Origin: Symsagittifera roscoffensis
Lineage: Eukaryota > Xenacoelomorpha > Acoela > Convolutidae
Direction: 5' to 3'
Length of the DNA: 64,000 nucleotides
NCBI RefSeq assembly: GCF_963678635.1
Contig: NW_026971509.1
Location: forward strand, 186,001 to 250,000
Every line of letters begins with the position of its first letter. The first letter of the stretch is position 1. The position numbers were made by a program, and so were the translations under genes. The notes beneath the pieces were generated by a model that saw only the letters and a program-made list of their open reading frames with translations, searched no databases and had not been told where the DNA came from. Positions 1 to 10,664 of the stretch are shown one piece after another.

Positions 1-108
1 CCAAAAGTGATGAAATTAAAACTGATAAAGGAATTGAAAGCTTTAGAGAAATTGAAAGAACACTAGAGATTCCACAGCAGCCCAGCAAGGGGAGGTCAAA
101 GAAAGGCA

Positions 109-900
109 AAATCGACTGCCCTTTGCCCGACTGTAACAAGATTTATGTCAGTGAATAGACTAAACACATGCAAAACTGCCATTTGCATGTGAAGCTGTTC
201 AGCGCATCAGAACCGACCGTCTCAGCACCCCAACTGTCTCGGAAATCCTTCGCATCAAACCAAGACACTGACCCAGGTGATGAGATGCTAAGATGTCCAC
301 TCTGCTCTTATCGGTGCTCTGTTAGGACTTCAAGGATCAATCAATCTTATGTGAAGCACGATATTTGTTGGTCAAAACAAGGCCAATGCCCGAGCCGCTA
401 AGTCGTGTTAGCGTTGTCCAGGTGCGTAAATTCAAGAGGCAAAAGTAGGACCAGTGGAGAGAATAGAACTTTTACTTAAGCTGATGATATGGCTTTGATA
501 TCTGACAATCAAGCAAATTCTACCACGTCGCTGAATGAGATGGCAAAACCTTTCGATTGGCTAAACTAGAAAAATCTCTCGAGAAAAGTAAAAGTGTTTT
601 AGTCAACAACAAAAGCAATACTAATGTTCCTATTAATGTGCGCAGCAAACATGTTGAACTGTTTAATCACTTTCAGTACCTCTACTTCGGCAGCATCATT
701 TTATCTGATAACAAAACTAACAAGTCTATCAGAAGGCATTTCTAAGAGAAAGATAGCAATGCTGCGACTCAGACCGACCCTGTTTTTAAAAAGATTGACA
801 CTAAGAAGCAAGGGTCTCCTCATCGAGACTTTCCTAAAGCCAGTCCTGCTACACGTCTTAGAGACTCTTGTTATCAGACGAACTGATCTTGGTAGATAAA
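109..900 (+). pseudogene. LINE fragment: zinc fingers plus RT palm/thumb remnant
   Basis: Broken non-LTR retrotransposon sequence. A first finger-like piece reads CPLPDCNKIYVS (from about 115), and a second reads CPLCSYRCSVR (near 294-330). About 50 codons later comes the RT catalytic region: ADDMALISDN at about 486-510, with the tyrosine codon of the YADD box replaced by a stop. The segment around 660-890 matches the stretch after the catalytic box in LINE polymerases (an FxYLxFGSI-like strand and a PVLLxxLETL helix). Stops and frameshifts separate the pieces. The RT fingers expected between zinc finger and YADD are absent, so the order looks like a deletion or tandem fusion. Family assignment is by motif only; the clade is not known. 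Confidence 0.7.
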
Positions 901-919
901 AAGCGGTAATACACCGTGC

Positions 920-1880
920 TAAAAGAGCGGTTAGACTAAACAATTGCAAAACTGCCAACAGCATGTAAAGCTGATGAACGCATAAGAACCGACCGTTTCA
1001 ACGCCCCAACTGAGTCGGCAAACCAAGACACTGACCCAGGTGATGAAGTGCTAACGTGTCCGCTCTGCTCTTATCGGTGCTGTGTTAGGAAGTGATTAAT
1101 CGCTCTTTTTTGAAGCACGATGTTCGTGGGTCAAAGCAAGCCCATTGCCCGAGCCGCCAAAACATGTTGGCGTTGTCCCAGTGCGTACATTCAAGAGGCA
1201 AAAGTACGACCATGAGAGAAACAAAACTTTGCTTACACTGATGATATGGCTGTGATATCTGACAACCAAGCAATCCTACCAAGTCGCTGTATGAGATGGC
1301 AAAAACCTTTCTATTGGCTAAATTATAAAAAATCTTTCGAGAAAAGTAAACATGTTTTAACCAACACCAAAAACAATACTAATGTCCCTATCAATGTGCA
1401 CAGCGAACAGATTGAACGGTTTAATCACTTTGAGTACCTCTACTTCGGCAGCATCGTATTATCTGATGGCAGTACTAGCAGGGCTATCAGCGCTCGCATT
1501 TCTAAGACAAGAATAGCAATGCTGCGACTCAGAACGACCCTGTTTTTAGAAAGATTGACACTAAGAAGCAAGGGTCTCCTCATCGAGATTGTCCTAAAGC
1601 CAGTCCTGCTACTCGTCTTAGAGACCCTTCTTATCAGATGAACTGGTCTTGGTAGACTATAGGCGGTAATACATCGTGTTAAATGAATGTGTCTAAGGCT
1701 AGAAATGAGAAACGAAATGAAACTAAAGGAATGGAATGAAAAGGTAAAAACAACACCAGTCGCACAGCAACTATGCAGGGGAAGGGTTCAACTGTACGCT
1801 TCCTTTAAACACATAGGTGTCGAGATGGATTAAATGATCTGTTTTAGTGTGCTAAACTTTGGCAAAAAGAATTGATTCGG
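920..1880 (+). pseudogene. LINE fragment, second tandem piece (ZnF, RT, RGR tail)
   Basis: Repeats the order of the preceding fragment: a degraded zinc-finger stretch (about 930-1110), then a YTDDMAVISDN box (about 1230-1260) and a 131-codon open stretch (1246-1641). That stretch carries the post-catalytic LINE pattern, including DGSTSRAISARISKTRIAML, typical of the region where LINE RTs read xxEIxxRIxKA. After a stop, 1690-1880 matches the LINE C-terminal 'RGR' region. Inactive: stops near 1641 and 1830. It is likely the best preserved RT piece of unit 1. Confidence 0.7.
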
Positions 1881-1899
1881 TAGCTTAGAGCTAATTAGA

Positions 1900-2565
1900 C
1901 AACCATTGGCAGAAGACAAAGTGTCACCAGGACAGCTGGTTGCACGATCCGACAACCAAACCCTAATTAACAGACGAAGGAGATTTTAAAGCAAATGCTA
2001 TTGTTAAAAGGTCGTAAACAGTTCAATGTGCTAATGAGAACTGTCACAGAAAGTTTCATAGCAAAAAGAGACCTCAAATAGTAGTGAGTTTAAAACTGAT
2101 AAAGGAATTGAAAGCATTATAGGAATTAAAATAATTTTAGAGATCCCCAGCAGCCCAGCAACCAGGGTCCAAGAAAGGCAGACTCGACTGCCCGTTGCCC
2201 GACTGTAACAAGACTTATGTCAGTGGTTAGACTAAACACACGAAAACTGCCACCTGCATTTGAAGCTTATCAGCGCATCAGAACCGACCGTCTCAGCACC
2301 CCAACTGAGGCGGCAATCCTTCGCATCAAACCAAGACACTGACCCAGGTGATGAGGGGCTAACGTGTCCGCTCTGCTTTTATCGGTGCTCTGTTAGGAAG
2401 TCAATGATCAATCACTCTTCTGTGAAGCAGCAATATGAGTGGGTCAAAACAAGGACAATGCCCGAGCCGCCAAGTCCTATTGGAGTTGTCCCGGTGAGTA
2501 CATGTAAGAGGCAAAATTGTGCAGAATGTTACGTCATGACCACCACCGCTACCTTGCAAAGGTAA
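1900..2565 (+). pseudogene. LINE C-terminal zinc-finger fragment
   Basis: Contains a Trp/Gln/Asp-rich stretch (about 1908-1970) like the end of LINE ORF2 proteins, then two zinc-finger-like pieces: CPLPDCNKTYVSG (about 2190-2228) and CPLCFYRCSVRKSMINHSS (about 2366-2422). The last piece is in a 101-codon open stretch at 2260-2565. Cys-rich fingers after the RT domain are usual in several LINE groups. A stop near 2229 separates the two fingers. The equivalent in unit 2 lies at 5450-6110. Confidence 0.6.
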
Positions 2566-3032
2566 AACGGGTTCCCGGTGGTGACTTTCTTCTGGCTGAA
2601 TAGTTCTAATGATTTGATAAAGTCAAAACCATTACCCCCAAGCCTTTACCAGGTGGTGTGCAGATGGGAGATACTTATTCAACTTGTTGCTTTTTGAATC
2701 AATTAAATCAAAAGAAGACTTTTACTTGGGCGTGATGTCACATCTGAAGCAATTGTAACTTTCATAACTTTCATGATTAAAACTGGACGTTTTTAATATA
2801 GAAACTGCTCCTATTAAGATTATACATACAAAAAGCCAGTTTTCAAATTGTTTTCTTTTGCTGTCTCATACTTGGTGTAAGCTTCTGGTTCGATTAAGGA
2901 CCTCTCTTTACTTCTTTATTTTTCAGAAAGTGACTCGCTCAGTTTCTACGTAAAAACCTAAAAAAGTGAAGAAATTGAACGAGTCGAAAACAAAACAGTT
3001 TCACTATTTGGTTTAGCGTAGTTCAAAATGTT
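2566..3032. other. Non-coding tail of duplicated unit 1, no gene seen
   Basis: No convincing coding sequence. It is conserved with 6111-6580 in unit 2, including TGATGTCACATCTGAAGC near 2733 and the paired AGTGACTCGCTC and GAACGAGTC strings near 2930-2990. It may be the 3' untranslated part of the LINE; that is inference. Confidence 0.4.
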
Positions 3033-3040
3033 GTTTTAAT

Positions 3041-3468
3041 AAGGGGCAGATTTAGGGGGGAAGGGGCGGGGGGCGAGGGACGCTTTCCCTTCCCTCAGGG
3101 TTTCGAACTCCTTCCAACCCAAAAGTTCCCCCTTTGGTACTTTTTAAGAAATCCATTTTTGGCCGACCGACCATAAATTTTTTCTAAAGACGCCTTTGGC
3201 GCCAATATATACTAATTTTGAGGGGGAGCGCGATCCAAAAAATTGCGTTTTTTTGTCAAAGTTTTCCAAAAAATGCCCAAAAACGGCTTTTTTGACCTAT
3301 TTTTTCAAAAAATTGCCTGCGGCACAGGAAATTTGCCCACAACAGGGTCTTTTTACTGCTTTGGGAGAGCTCGGAAAATCAATCTGATCAACTTAAAAAA
3401 AAAGTCATCAAAATTTTTGAAATTTTTTGAAAATCCGCCCCCTCGAGATAAACCTATATCCGCCCCTG
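3041..3468. mobile_element. hAT-type MITE, copy 1 (428 bp)
   Basis: The ends are inverted: the left end reads AAGGGGCAGATTTAGG and the right end, reverse-complemented, begins CAGGGGCGGATATAGG. An 8-bp direct repeat GTTTTAAT flanks it at 3033-3040 and 3469-3476. Eight-bp target duplications with CAGGGGC-type ends are characteristic of hAT DNA transposons. The inside has no transposase: it is G- and C-tract-rich at the ends and T-rich in the middle. The first base (A for C) is mutated relative to copy 2, which would be expected to hinder mobility. Confidence 0.8.
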
Positions 3469-3780
3469 GTTTTAATCAATCTTTGTATAAATATCTGGAA
3501 GAACGATTTTAATTTTAATTTATGCTTCAGATAGATGAGTCCAAATCAACCGGCAGTGAAATTTCACTGTAACAAATCTATTACCGAAAGTTTTTTCACT
3601 AAAATGTTGTCTAGATAATCGATGATTGTGGCAGTTTTAGACTAATATAAAAACTTTTATTCTATAGTTATTGGCTATTGTTTTAAGTATAACTCCAATT
3701 AAGTCCATTAAAATTGGTTAATTTTAGTTTTTACTTTCAATCTGTTTGTTAATTTTTTGTTTCTAGACTATGAAAATCAA

Positions 3781-4376
3781 GATGTCCGCTCTTCTCGTGT
3801 GCTCTGTTAGGAATTCAAGGATCAATCAATCTTATGTGAAGCACGATATTTGTTGGTCAAAACAAGGCCAATGCCCGAGCCGCCAAATCGTGTTGGCGTT
3901 GTCCAGGTGCGTAAATTCAAGAGGAAAAAGTGAGACCAGTGGAGAGAAAAGAACTTTTACTTAAGCTGATGATATGACTTTGATCTCTGACAATCAAGCA
4001 AATTCTACCACGTCGCTGAATGAGATGGCAAAACCTTTCGATTGGCTAAATTAGAAAAATCTCCCGAGAAAAGTAAAAGTGTTTTAGTCAACAACAAAAG
4101 CAATACTAATGTTCCTATCAATGTGCACAGCGAACATGTTGAACTGTTTAATCACTTTCAGTACCTCTACTTCGGCAGCATCATTTTATCTGATAACAAA
4201 ACTAACAAGTCTATCAGAAGGCATTTCTAAGAGAAAGATAGCAATGCTGCGACTCAGACCGACCCTGTTTTTAAAAAGATTGACATTAAGAAGCAAGGGT
4301 CTCCTCATCGAGACTTTCCTAAAGCCAGTCCTGCTACACGTCTTAGAGACTCTTGTTATCAGATGAACTGATCTTG
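3781..4376 (+). pseudogene. LINE fragment in unit 2 (ZnF plus RT remnant)
   Basis: Counterpart of 292-900. It starts inside the second zinc-finger motif at the duplication junction and runs through an ADDMTLISDN box (about 3967-3997) into the post-catalytic region (4042-4366), which is split between two frames by a stop and a frameshift. Same inference as for the unit 1 piece; degraded in the same places. Confidence 0.65.
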
Positions 4377-4399
4377 GTAGACAAAAAGCGGCAATACAC

Positions 4400-5383
4400 C
4401 GTGCTAAAAGAGCGGTTAGACTAAACAGTTGCAAAACTGTCAACCGCATGTAAAGCCGATGAACGCATAAGAACCGACCGTTTCAACGCCCCAACTGAGT
4501 CGGCAATCCTTCGCAGCAAACCAAGACACTGACCCAGGTAATGAAGTGGTAACGTGTCCGCTCTGCACTTATCGGTGCTCTGTTAGGAAGTCAATGATCA
4601 ATCGCTCTTGTTTGAAGCACGATATTCGTGGGTCAAAGCAAGCCCATTGCCCGAGCCGCCAAAACATGTTGGCGTTGTCCCGGTGCGTACATTCAAGAGG
4701 CGAAAGTAAGAGCATGAGAGCAACGAAACTTTACTTACGCTGATGAAACGGCTTTGATATCTGACAACCAAGCCAATCCTACCAAGTCGCTGATTGAGGT
4801 GGCAAAAACCTTTCTGTTGGCTAAATTATAAAAATCTTTTGAGAAAAGTAAACATGTTTTAACCAACCCCAAAAACAATACTAATGTCCCTATCAATGTG
4901 CACAGCGAACAGATTGAACGGTTTATTCAATTTCAGTACCTCTACTTCGGCAGCATTGTTTTATCTGATGGCAGTACTAGCAGGGCTATCAGCGCTCGCA
5001 TTTCTAAGACAAGAATAGCAATGCTGCGACTCAGAACGACCCTGTTTTTAGAAAGATTGACACTAAGAAGCAAGGGTCTCCTCATCGAGATTGTCCTAAA
5101 GCCAGTCCTGCTACTCGTCTTAGAGACCCTTCTTATCAGATGAACTGGTCTTGGTAGACTATAGGCGGTAATACATCGTGTTAAATGAATGTGTCTAAGG
5201 CTAGAAATGAGAAACGAAATGAAATTAAAGGAATGGAACGAAAAGGTAAAAACAGCACCAGTCGCACAGCAACTATGTAGGGGAAGGGTTCAACTGCACG
5301 CTTCCTTGAAATACATAGGTGTCGATGGATTAAATGACCTGTTTTGGTGTGCTAAACTTTGGCAAATAGAATTGATTCGGTAG
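4400..5383 (+). pseudogene. LINE fragment in unit 2 (ZnF, RT, RGR tail)
   Basis: Counterpart of 920-1880. The zinc-finger string CPLCTYRCSVRKSMINRS lies at about 4555-4608. The catalytic box is changed to YADETALISDN near 4735-4767, losing the second aspartate. The post-catalytic strand and helix region is open at 4898-5143, and the LINE C-terminal region with RGRVQLHASLKYIGV is open at 5189-5383. The Asp-to-Glu change in YADD is a further sign of an inactive copy. Confidence 0.7.
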
Positions 5384-5449
5384 CTTAGAGCTAATTTTGA
5401 CAACCATTGGCAGAAGACAAAGAGTGACCAGGACAGCTGGTTGCACGAT

Positions 5450-6110
5450 CCGACAGCCAAACCCTAATTAACAGACGAAGGAGATTTTAAAGCAAATGCT
5501 ATTGTTAAAAGGTCGTAAACAGTTCAATGTGCTAGTGAGAACTGTCACAGAAAGTTTCATAGCAAAAAGAGATGAACAGGCATCTCAGAGATAATCATTC
5601 AGAACTATGGTCGAGACCTCCAATAGTAGTGAGTTTAAAACTGATAAAGGAATTGAAAGCATTATAGGAATTAAAAGAATTTTAGAGATCCCCAGCAGCC
5701 CAGCAACCAGGGTCCAAGAAAGGCAGATTCGACTGCCCGTTGCCCGACTGTAACAAGACTTATGTCAGTGGTTAGACTAAACACACGAAAACTGCCACCT
5801 GCATTTGAAGCCTATCAGCGCATCAGAACCGACCGTCTCAGCAGCCCAACTGAGGCGGCAATCTTTCGCATCAAAGCAAGACACTGACCCAGGTGATGAG
5901 GGGCTAACGTGTCCGCTCTGCTTTTATCGGTGCTCTGTTAGGAAGTCAATGATCAATCACTCTTCTGTGAAGCAGCAATATGAGTGGGTCAAAACAAAGA
6001 CAATGCCCGAGCCGCCAAGTCCTATTGGAGTTGTCCCGGTGAGTACATTTAAGAGACAAAATTGTGCAGAATGTTACGTCATGACCACCACCGCTACCTT
6101 GCAAAGGTAA
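5450..6110 (+). pseudogene. LINE C-terminal zinc-finger fragment in unit 2
   Basis: Counterpart of 1900-2565. It keeps CPLPDCNKTYVSG (about 5735-5773) and CPLCFYRCSVRKSMINHSS (about 5911-5967), the latter in a 101-codon open stretch (5805-6110). It retains about 55 bp near 5570-5625 that unit 1 lacks. Confidence 0.6.
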
Positions 6111-6588
6111 AACGGGTTCCCGATGGTGACTTTCTTTTTGTTGAATACTTCTATCGATTTGATAAAGTCAAAACCATTGCCCCCAAGCTTTACCAGCTGG
6201 TGTGCAGATGGGAGATACTTATTCAACTTGTTGCTTTTTGAATCAATTAAATCAAAAGAAGACTTTTACTTGGGCGTGATGTCACATCTGAAGCAATTGT
6301 AAATTTCATAACTTTCATGATTAAAACTGGACGTTTTTAATATTGAAACTGCTCCTATTAAGATTTTACATACAAAAAGCCAGTTTTCAAATTGTTTTCT
6401 TTTGCTGTCTCATACTTGGTGTAAGCTTCTGGTTCGAATAAGGCGCTCTCTTTATTTCTTTATTTTTCAGAAACTGACTCGCTCAGTTTCTACGTAAAAA
6501 CCTAAAAAAGTGAAGAAATTGAACGAGTCGAAAACAAAACAGTTTCACTATTTGGTTTAGCGTAGTTCAAAAAAAATGTTGTTTTAAT
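6111..6588. other. Non-coding tail of duplicated unit 2, no gene seen
   Basis: Mirror of 2566-3032 with scattered point changes. No supportable gene. It ends at the target duplication of MITE copy 2. Confidence 0.4.
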
Positions 6589-7017
6589 CAGGGGCAGATT
6601 TAGGGGGGAGGGGCGGGGGGGGGACGGACGCTCTTCCTTCCCTCAGTGTTTCGAACTCCTTCCAACCCAAAGGGTCCCTCTTTGGTACTTTTTGTGAAAT
6701 CCATTTTTGGCCGACCGACCATAAATTTGTTCTAAAAACGCCTTTGGCGCCAATATATACTAATTTTGAGGGGGAGCGCGATCCAAAAAATTGCGTTTTT
6801 TTGTCAAAATTTTCCAAAAAGTGCCCAAAAACGGCTTTTTTTGACCTATTTTTTCAAAACATTGCCTGCGGCGCAGGAAATTTGCCCACAACAGGGTCTT
6901 TTTACTGCTTTGGGAGAGCTCGGAAAATCAATCTGATCAACTTAAAAAAAAGTCATCAAAATTTTTGAAATTTTTTTGAAAATCCGCCCCCTCGAGAAAA
7001 TCCTTGATCCGCCCCTG
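6589..7017. mobile_element. hAT-type MITE, copy 2 (429 bp)
   Basis: Same element as 3041-3468 with an intact CAGGGGCAGATTTAGG left end and a right end whose complement starts CAGGGGCGGATCAAGG. The same 8-bp target duplication GTTTTAAT lies at 6581-6588 and 7018-7025. As both copies share target site and flanks, the insertion came before the 3.5 kb duplication and the second copy arose by duplication, not by transposition. Confidence 0.85.
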
Positions 7018-7684
7018 GTTTTAATCAATCTTCGTATAAATATCTGGAAGAACCATTTTAATTTTAATTTATGCTTCAGATAGATGAGTCCAAATCAACC
7101 GGCAGTGAAATTTCACTGTAACAAATCTATTACCAAAAGTTTTTTCACTAAAATGTTGTCTAGATAATCGAAGATTGTGGCAATTTTAGACCAATATAAA
7201 AACTTTTATTCTATAGTTATCGGCTATTTTTTTAAGTATAACTCCAATTATATCCATTAAATTTGGTTAAATTTAGTTTTTACTTTCAATCTTTTCGTTA
7301 ATTTTTTGCTTCTAGACTATGAAAATCAATTGTTTTTTGTTGTTGAATTCAATCATTTTTTGCAGTTTTCTGAAAAACTCGAACGCGAAAGAACACGTTC
7401 ATTCCCGTACCCACCACTAGCACTCTGTCCCAGCTCCACTCCATCATGTACCCCCACCTCCCCACCGTGGGAAGGGGATTAGGAAACTGTGTGTGGGGTG
7501 GGGGATTATGAATAAAAGTAAAGTTAAAAAATGTTAGAAACGTAACTTTAAAACAAAAAATGCGAATGAATTCATGAAACAACTAAAAAATTAACTTAAA
7601 AAACCCAGACGGTGGTGCACCAGAAGATGTGTAATATGAGATGTTGCCAAATGTTTTGAAAGCTTGACCTCGTTTTTAGCCAAC

Positions 7685-7822
7685 CTGTTTTCGCTGATCT
7701 TCTGATCTTCCACAGCGAGACCACACAATCGCATGATGCCGACATCAGTTCCTCCTGTCACCACCCACGCATTATCCGTCGTCACTACTTTGTGCAGACC
7801 TCTTCGCAGCTTCTCCGTGTAC
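7685..7822 (-). CDS. Single exon resembling TRPM-channel N-terminal domain
   Basis: A minus-strand open segment carries AWVVTGGTDVGIMRLCG, which matches the strongly conserved motif AWxxTGGxxxGxxRxxG of the N-terminal TRPM homology region (SLOG/LSDAT domain) of TRPM cation channels. It is preceded by YTEKLRRGLHKVVTTDN, again the usual TRPM context. A 3' splice-like TTTCTGCACATAG lies directly before it (exon starts about 7822) and a CAG/GTTGGC donor directly after (about 7685), giving a 138-nt exon. Beyond the donor the frame turns into unlike sequence. No other TRPM exon is recognisable between the LINE block and the foldback repeat, so this is either one exon of a gene with very long introns or an orphan fragment left by rearrangement. 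The protein family is known; the exon limits are inferred. Confidence 0.6.
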
Positions 7823-8061
7823 CTATGTGCAGAAACATACTAATCATGAGAACATTTATCTCAATTTGAGAAATTTTCTGGTTGGAATTTTTTGCTTAAA
7901 AAAAGGGAACAGCTTCAGTATCTAACAATATTCATATATTCGAGGTTACAGTTGGCCTTTTAAAGATTTTTTGATCAGAATTTTTTTTAAACTTGTAGTA
8001 AGAAATCGTATGATAATCATGATTTGTCCAAAAAGTTTCCCGTGCCTAGTAAATGTTTTAA
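7823..8061. other. AT-rich sequence, nothing recognised
   Basis: No gene, repeat unit or regulatory motif that I can support. It would be intron sequence if the TRPM-like exon belongs to a gene. Confidence 0.4.
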
Positions 8062-9047
8062 TTCAGATCTGAAATAATCTTTTTCAGATCTATATTTCAG
8101 ATCTGAAATGGGTTGTGAAATGTTAAAATAACGCTTGGATACTTTACATTACGAGACCAAACTGTGCATGTGAATTGTAAATGTGAATTGTAAGCGGATT
8201 TACTAACAGGCTAAAATCAGATTTGCTAAAATCAGATAATGCTATTTTTCTTTGATCATCTGTGCTGTTTGGGATTCCACGGACAAATATCTAAAACAGT
8301 GTGTTGCTCAAAATCGCTTCAAAAACAGGCAACTTTGCGGATTCTGCAACAAAATGGGTGGTATTCCGGAACCAGTTTGTGGAGTCCATGGACAAATAAT
8401 GATATATGTGTTTTAGTAATTTTAAGCTGTCGCGGAATCCGCTACTGTAAGTGGAATCCGCAAATTATAAACGGAATCCGCATAAAATTCCGGAAGCCAC
8501 TTACATTTGCGGAATCCGGAACAACTACCCATAATTGCTCGTTAAGGAATCCGCAACAAAATGTGTGGAATCTGGAACAAATTTGTGGAATCCATGAACA
8601 AATAATAATAGTATATCTGTTTAGTAAGCTTAAGATGTCGCGGATTCCGCAACTGTATATGGAATGCACAAATTGTACGCGGAATCCGCAAATTGTAAGT
8701 GGAATCCGCATAAATTTGCGGAGTCCAACAACATTTGCGGAACTCACTTACATTTGCGGAATCCGGAACAACTACTTATGTTCGCTCGTTGTTGAATCCG
8801 CAACAAAATCAACGAGCCGACAAAGCTTACGTTACAGCTATTTATACGCGGAATCCACTAAACTTTTGTAAGTGGAAGCAACTTTCATTTTGAAGCATGT
8901 TTAAAGTTTTATCTCTGGAATCCAGGAACATACAGACACAAAAGTGTGTGCCATATAGTGCACAGTTTTGCTTCGTAATGTAGGAATGGGTTATTTAAGA
9001 TCTATTTTCAGATCTGAATTTGTTTTTTTGGTTATTTCAGATCTGAA
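8062..9047. repeat. Foldback repeat with AGATCT palindromic ends and GGAATCCGC arrays
   Basis: The left end reads TTCAGATCTGAAATAA (8062-8077) and the right end, reverse-complemented, reads TTCAGATCTGAAATAA (9032-9047); further AGATCT palindromes lie just inside each end (8084-8112 and 8998-9018). Between 8330 and 8870 the words GGAATCCGCA and TGCGGAATCC recur many times on both strands, and a block at about 8434-8600 is repeated at about 8638-8790, so the middle can fold on itself. A 210-codon open stretch at 8239-8871 follows from the repeats (CGGAATCCGC contains no stop in that frame) and is not taken as a gene. It is probably a non-autonomous DNA element. I found no clear target duplication. 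Confidence 0.6.
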
Positions 9048-9350
9048 AAATCAATAGTTCTGACATATTTTTGTTTTTATATGATATTTTTGTATTTGCT
9101 AGCTTCTGCTAGCTAATAGCATGAACTCAGCAAAGTTCCAAATGAGAGACTGCCCAATATGTTTTCCCAAGCATTAGATTAACATTGGAAACGGATAAAT
9201 AGCGCTAAAAAATCAAAAAAGTGATTGGTATTCCAAAAGTTTTTTAAAAGTTTTTAACACAGTTGAACAAAAAATTTGGTTCGAAAAAAACTTCTTGTAA
9301 AATTATTTGGAATTTTTTTCCCGCTCGTTAATCTAAACATAATTGTGTTT
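9048..9350. other. AT-rich sequence, nothing recognised
   Basis: No supportable feature. The homology to the leader of the LTR element starts only near 9350-9420, so the missing 5' LTR of copy A should have lain here but cannot be found. Confidence 0.4.
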
Positions 9351-9691
9351 TGCAGAATTATCAAAAACTAAAATTTCTATTGGTTGATCGTAATGCATAA
9401 ATTATAGTTTAACATTGATAAAAACACTTCAAATCGTTTCCTCCAAAACTGCAGTAAAATTCAAAAAGATATCTTGAAAATATATTTATTGAAAAAAAAA
9501 AAATTAGTTAACATGATCATAAATAATTAGTATATACAAATCCTCCTGTCATCTCCAGCTTCATCACATAAACATAACAGCACACATAAAACCACTAATA
9601 TCATACAATACTAAACCTTTCTATAAATTAAACTTAATTTTTTTCTAAAGGCCTAACCTAATTTTTATTACACTTAAACTTATCCAATCTT

Positions 9692-9800
9692 AAATAAGAT
9701 CTTCAAGGCTTTCCTTGGATCTCGTTTAAATATTCAAATTTAATCAATTTTATACCATCAAATTTATATCCTGATCATCAAGGCTTATCCTTGGATCAAA
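9692..9800 (+). repeat. Leader hairpin repeats of copy A
   Basis: Two spaced copies of a GATC-TTCAAGGCTTTCCTTGGATC type stem-loop, at about 9691-9713 and 9771-9797. The same motif occurs three times in the leader of copy B (28192-28334). The arms AAGG and CCTT with the flanking GATC words are complementary. Possible RNA packaging or dimerisation signal; function inferred only. Confidence 0.5.
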
Positions 9801-10664
9801 TAGAACAATTTTGTTCTCCCCCACCCAATTAATTAAGTGTCTAACGACCTCAAACGTCGATTCACTACCCAAACCTTTCAAAGACCCAGGACTAACAGAA
9901 ATTTTTTAATCACCCTCACCATTCAAATTATGCTAAACAGTGAAGAACTTCTGTTATTCATCCTTCACTTGATCCCCCCTCTTACCTGACCCAGGCTAAA
10001 TCATAATCTTAGTAAAATTGAAATAGTACCTAACGAACTACATGCGTTCTAATTATACCTGAACCTTGTGGATCGATTTACTATTCTCCAACACTTGAAC
10101 ACAATCATTAACCCTAAGTAAGAGTAAGTAAGTTAACACCTTAACTTAGAATAGAATAGCCACGAGAAAGTAACAATCATTCTTCGGAATCGATATATAC
10201 TTTTCTCTCCAACCTGAATAAAACACCCAAGTTAGGCTAACCGAAAAATTGTGGGGCTAACAGTCTAGGATTTTCAAATCACTAATAACAACCTTGCATG
10301 CTTCATCCTAAACCTTATGTCACTGAACAATTTGGGAAATAAACAAACAATCGTTCTACACAATTGTGAAACAAACAACGAAAAATACGATCTCGTAATC
10401 AACCCGAACAAACAAACAATTGTATATATTCGAACAAAACGAAAAACAAAAAAAAAAGAAAAATTATAAGTAAACAAAAACAAATTACACGGAAAAGATT
10501 TTCAAAGCAAAGAAACGCAGTCTCCGAATCAGAAGTCAGTATTTTAGACGCAATCTACAAACTAAAAGACTCCATGATCAATTATATTTTTTCGACTCAG
10601 AAGCCACATCACATTCATCATAACAAGGAAGAAGAAGAATGAAAAAGATATACAAAATAAATCA

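Larger units (their letters stand above)
292..3780. repeat. Tandem segmental duplication, unit 1 (3.49 kb)
   Basis: This block and the next (3781-7329) align from end to end. The unit starts at 'gatgtccactctgctctt' and ends at 'ttctagactatgaaaatcaa'; the same end recurs near 7329. It contains LINE-derived fragments, a 3' non-coding stretch and a MITE. Compared with unit 2 it lacks about 55 bp near 2068, between short GAGA repeats. Seen by eye from the sequence; the identity was not computed. Confidence 0.9.
3781..7329. repeat. Tandem segmental duplication, unit 2 (3.55 kb)
   Basis: Second copy of the block at 292-3780, directly head to tail. The junction at 3780/3781 joins 'gaaaatcaa' to 'gatgtccgct', inside a zinc-finger reading frame. 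The offset between matching landmarks is 3485 bp at the left and about 3548 bp at the right, because unit 2 keeps the 55 bp at 5570-5625 that unit 1 lost. Confidence 0.9.

Noticed and set aside
3196-3512. Overlapping open frames inside the MITE (and 6744-6968, 6584-6817)
   Set aside because: They lie within a non-coding MITE of 428 bp and differ between the two copies by frameshifts.
7349-7582. Minus-strand frame downstream of the TRPM-like exon, considered as a next exon
   Set aside because: No TRPM motif and no convincing splice sites; G-rich composition with long repeats of TGGGG.
8330-8870. Regular repeats considered as a CRISPR array
   Set aside because: Repeats are inverted as well as direct, with no constant spacer length, in a eukaryotic transposon context.
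8239-8871. 210-codon open frame on the plus strand
   Set aside because: Made of GGAATCCGC-type repeats in a foldback element; the reverse strand is open too. No domain.
9350-10300. First taken as a 5' LTR, because it recurs inverted at 27700-28600
   Set aside because: The true LTRs are the 410-bp repeats with target duplications; this block is the leader between primer-binding site and gag.
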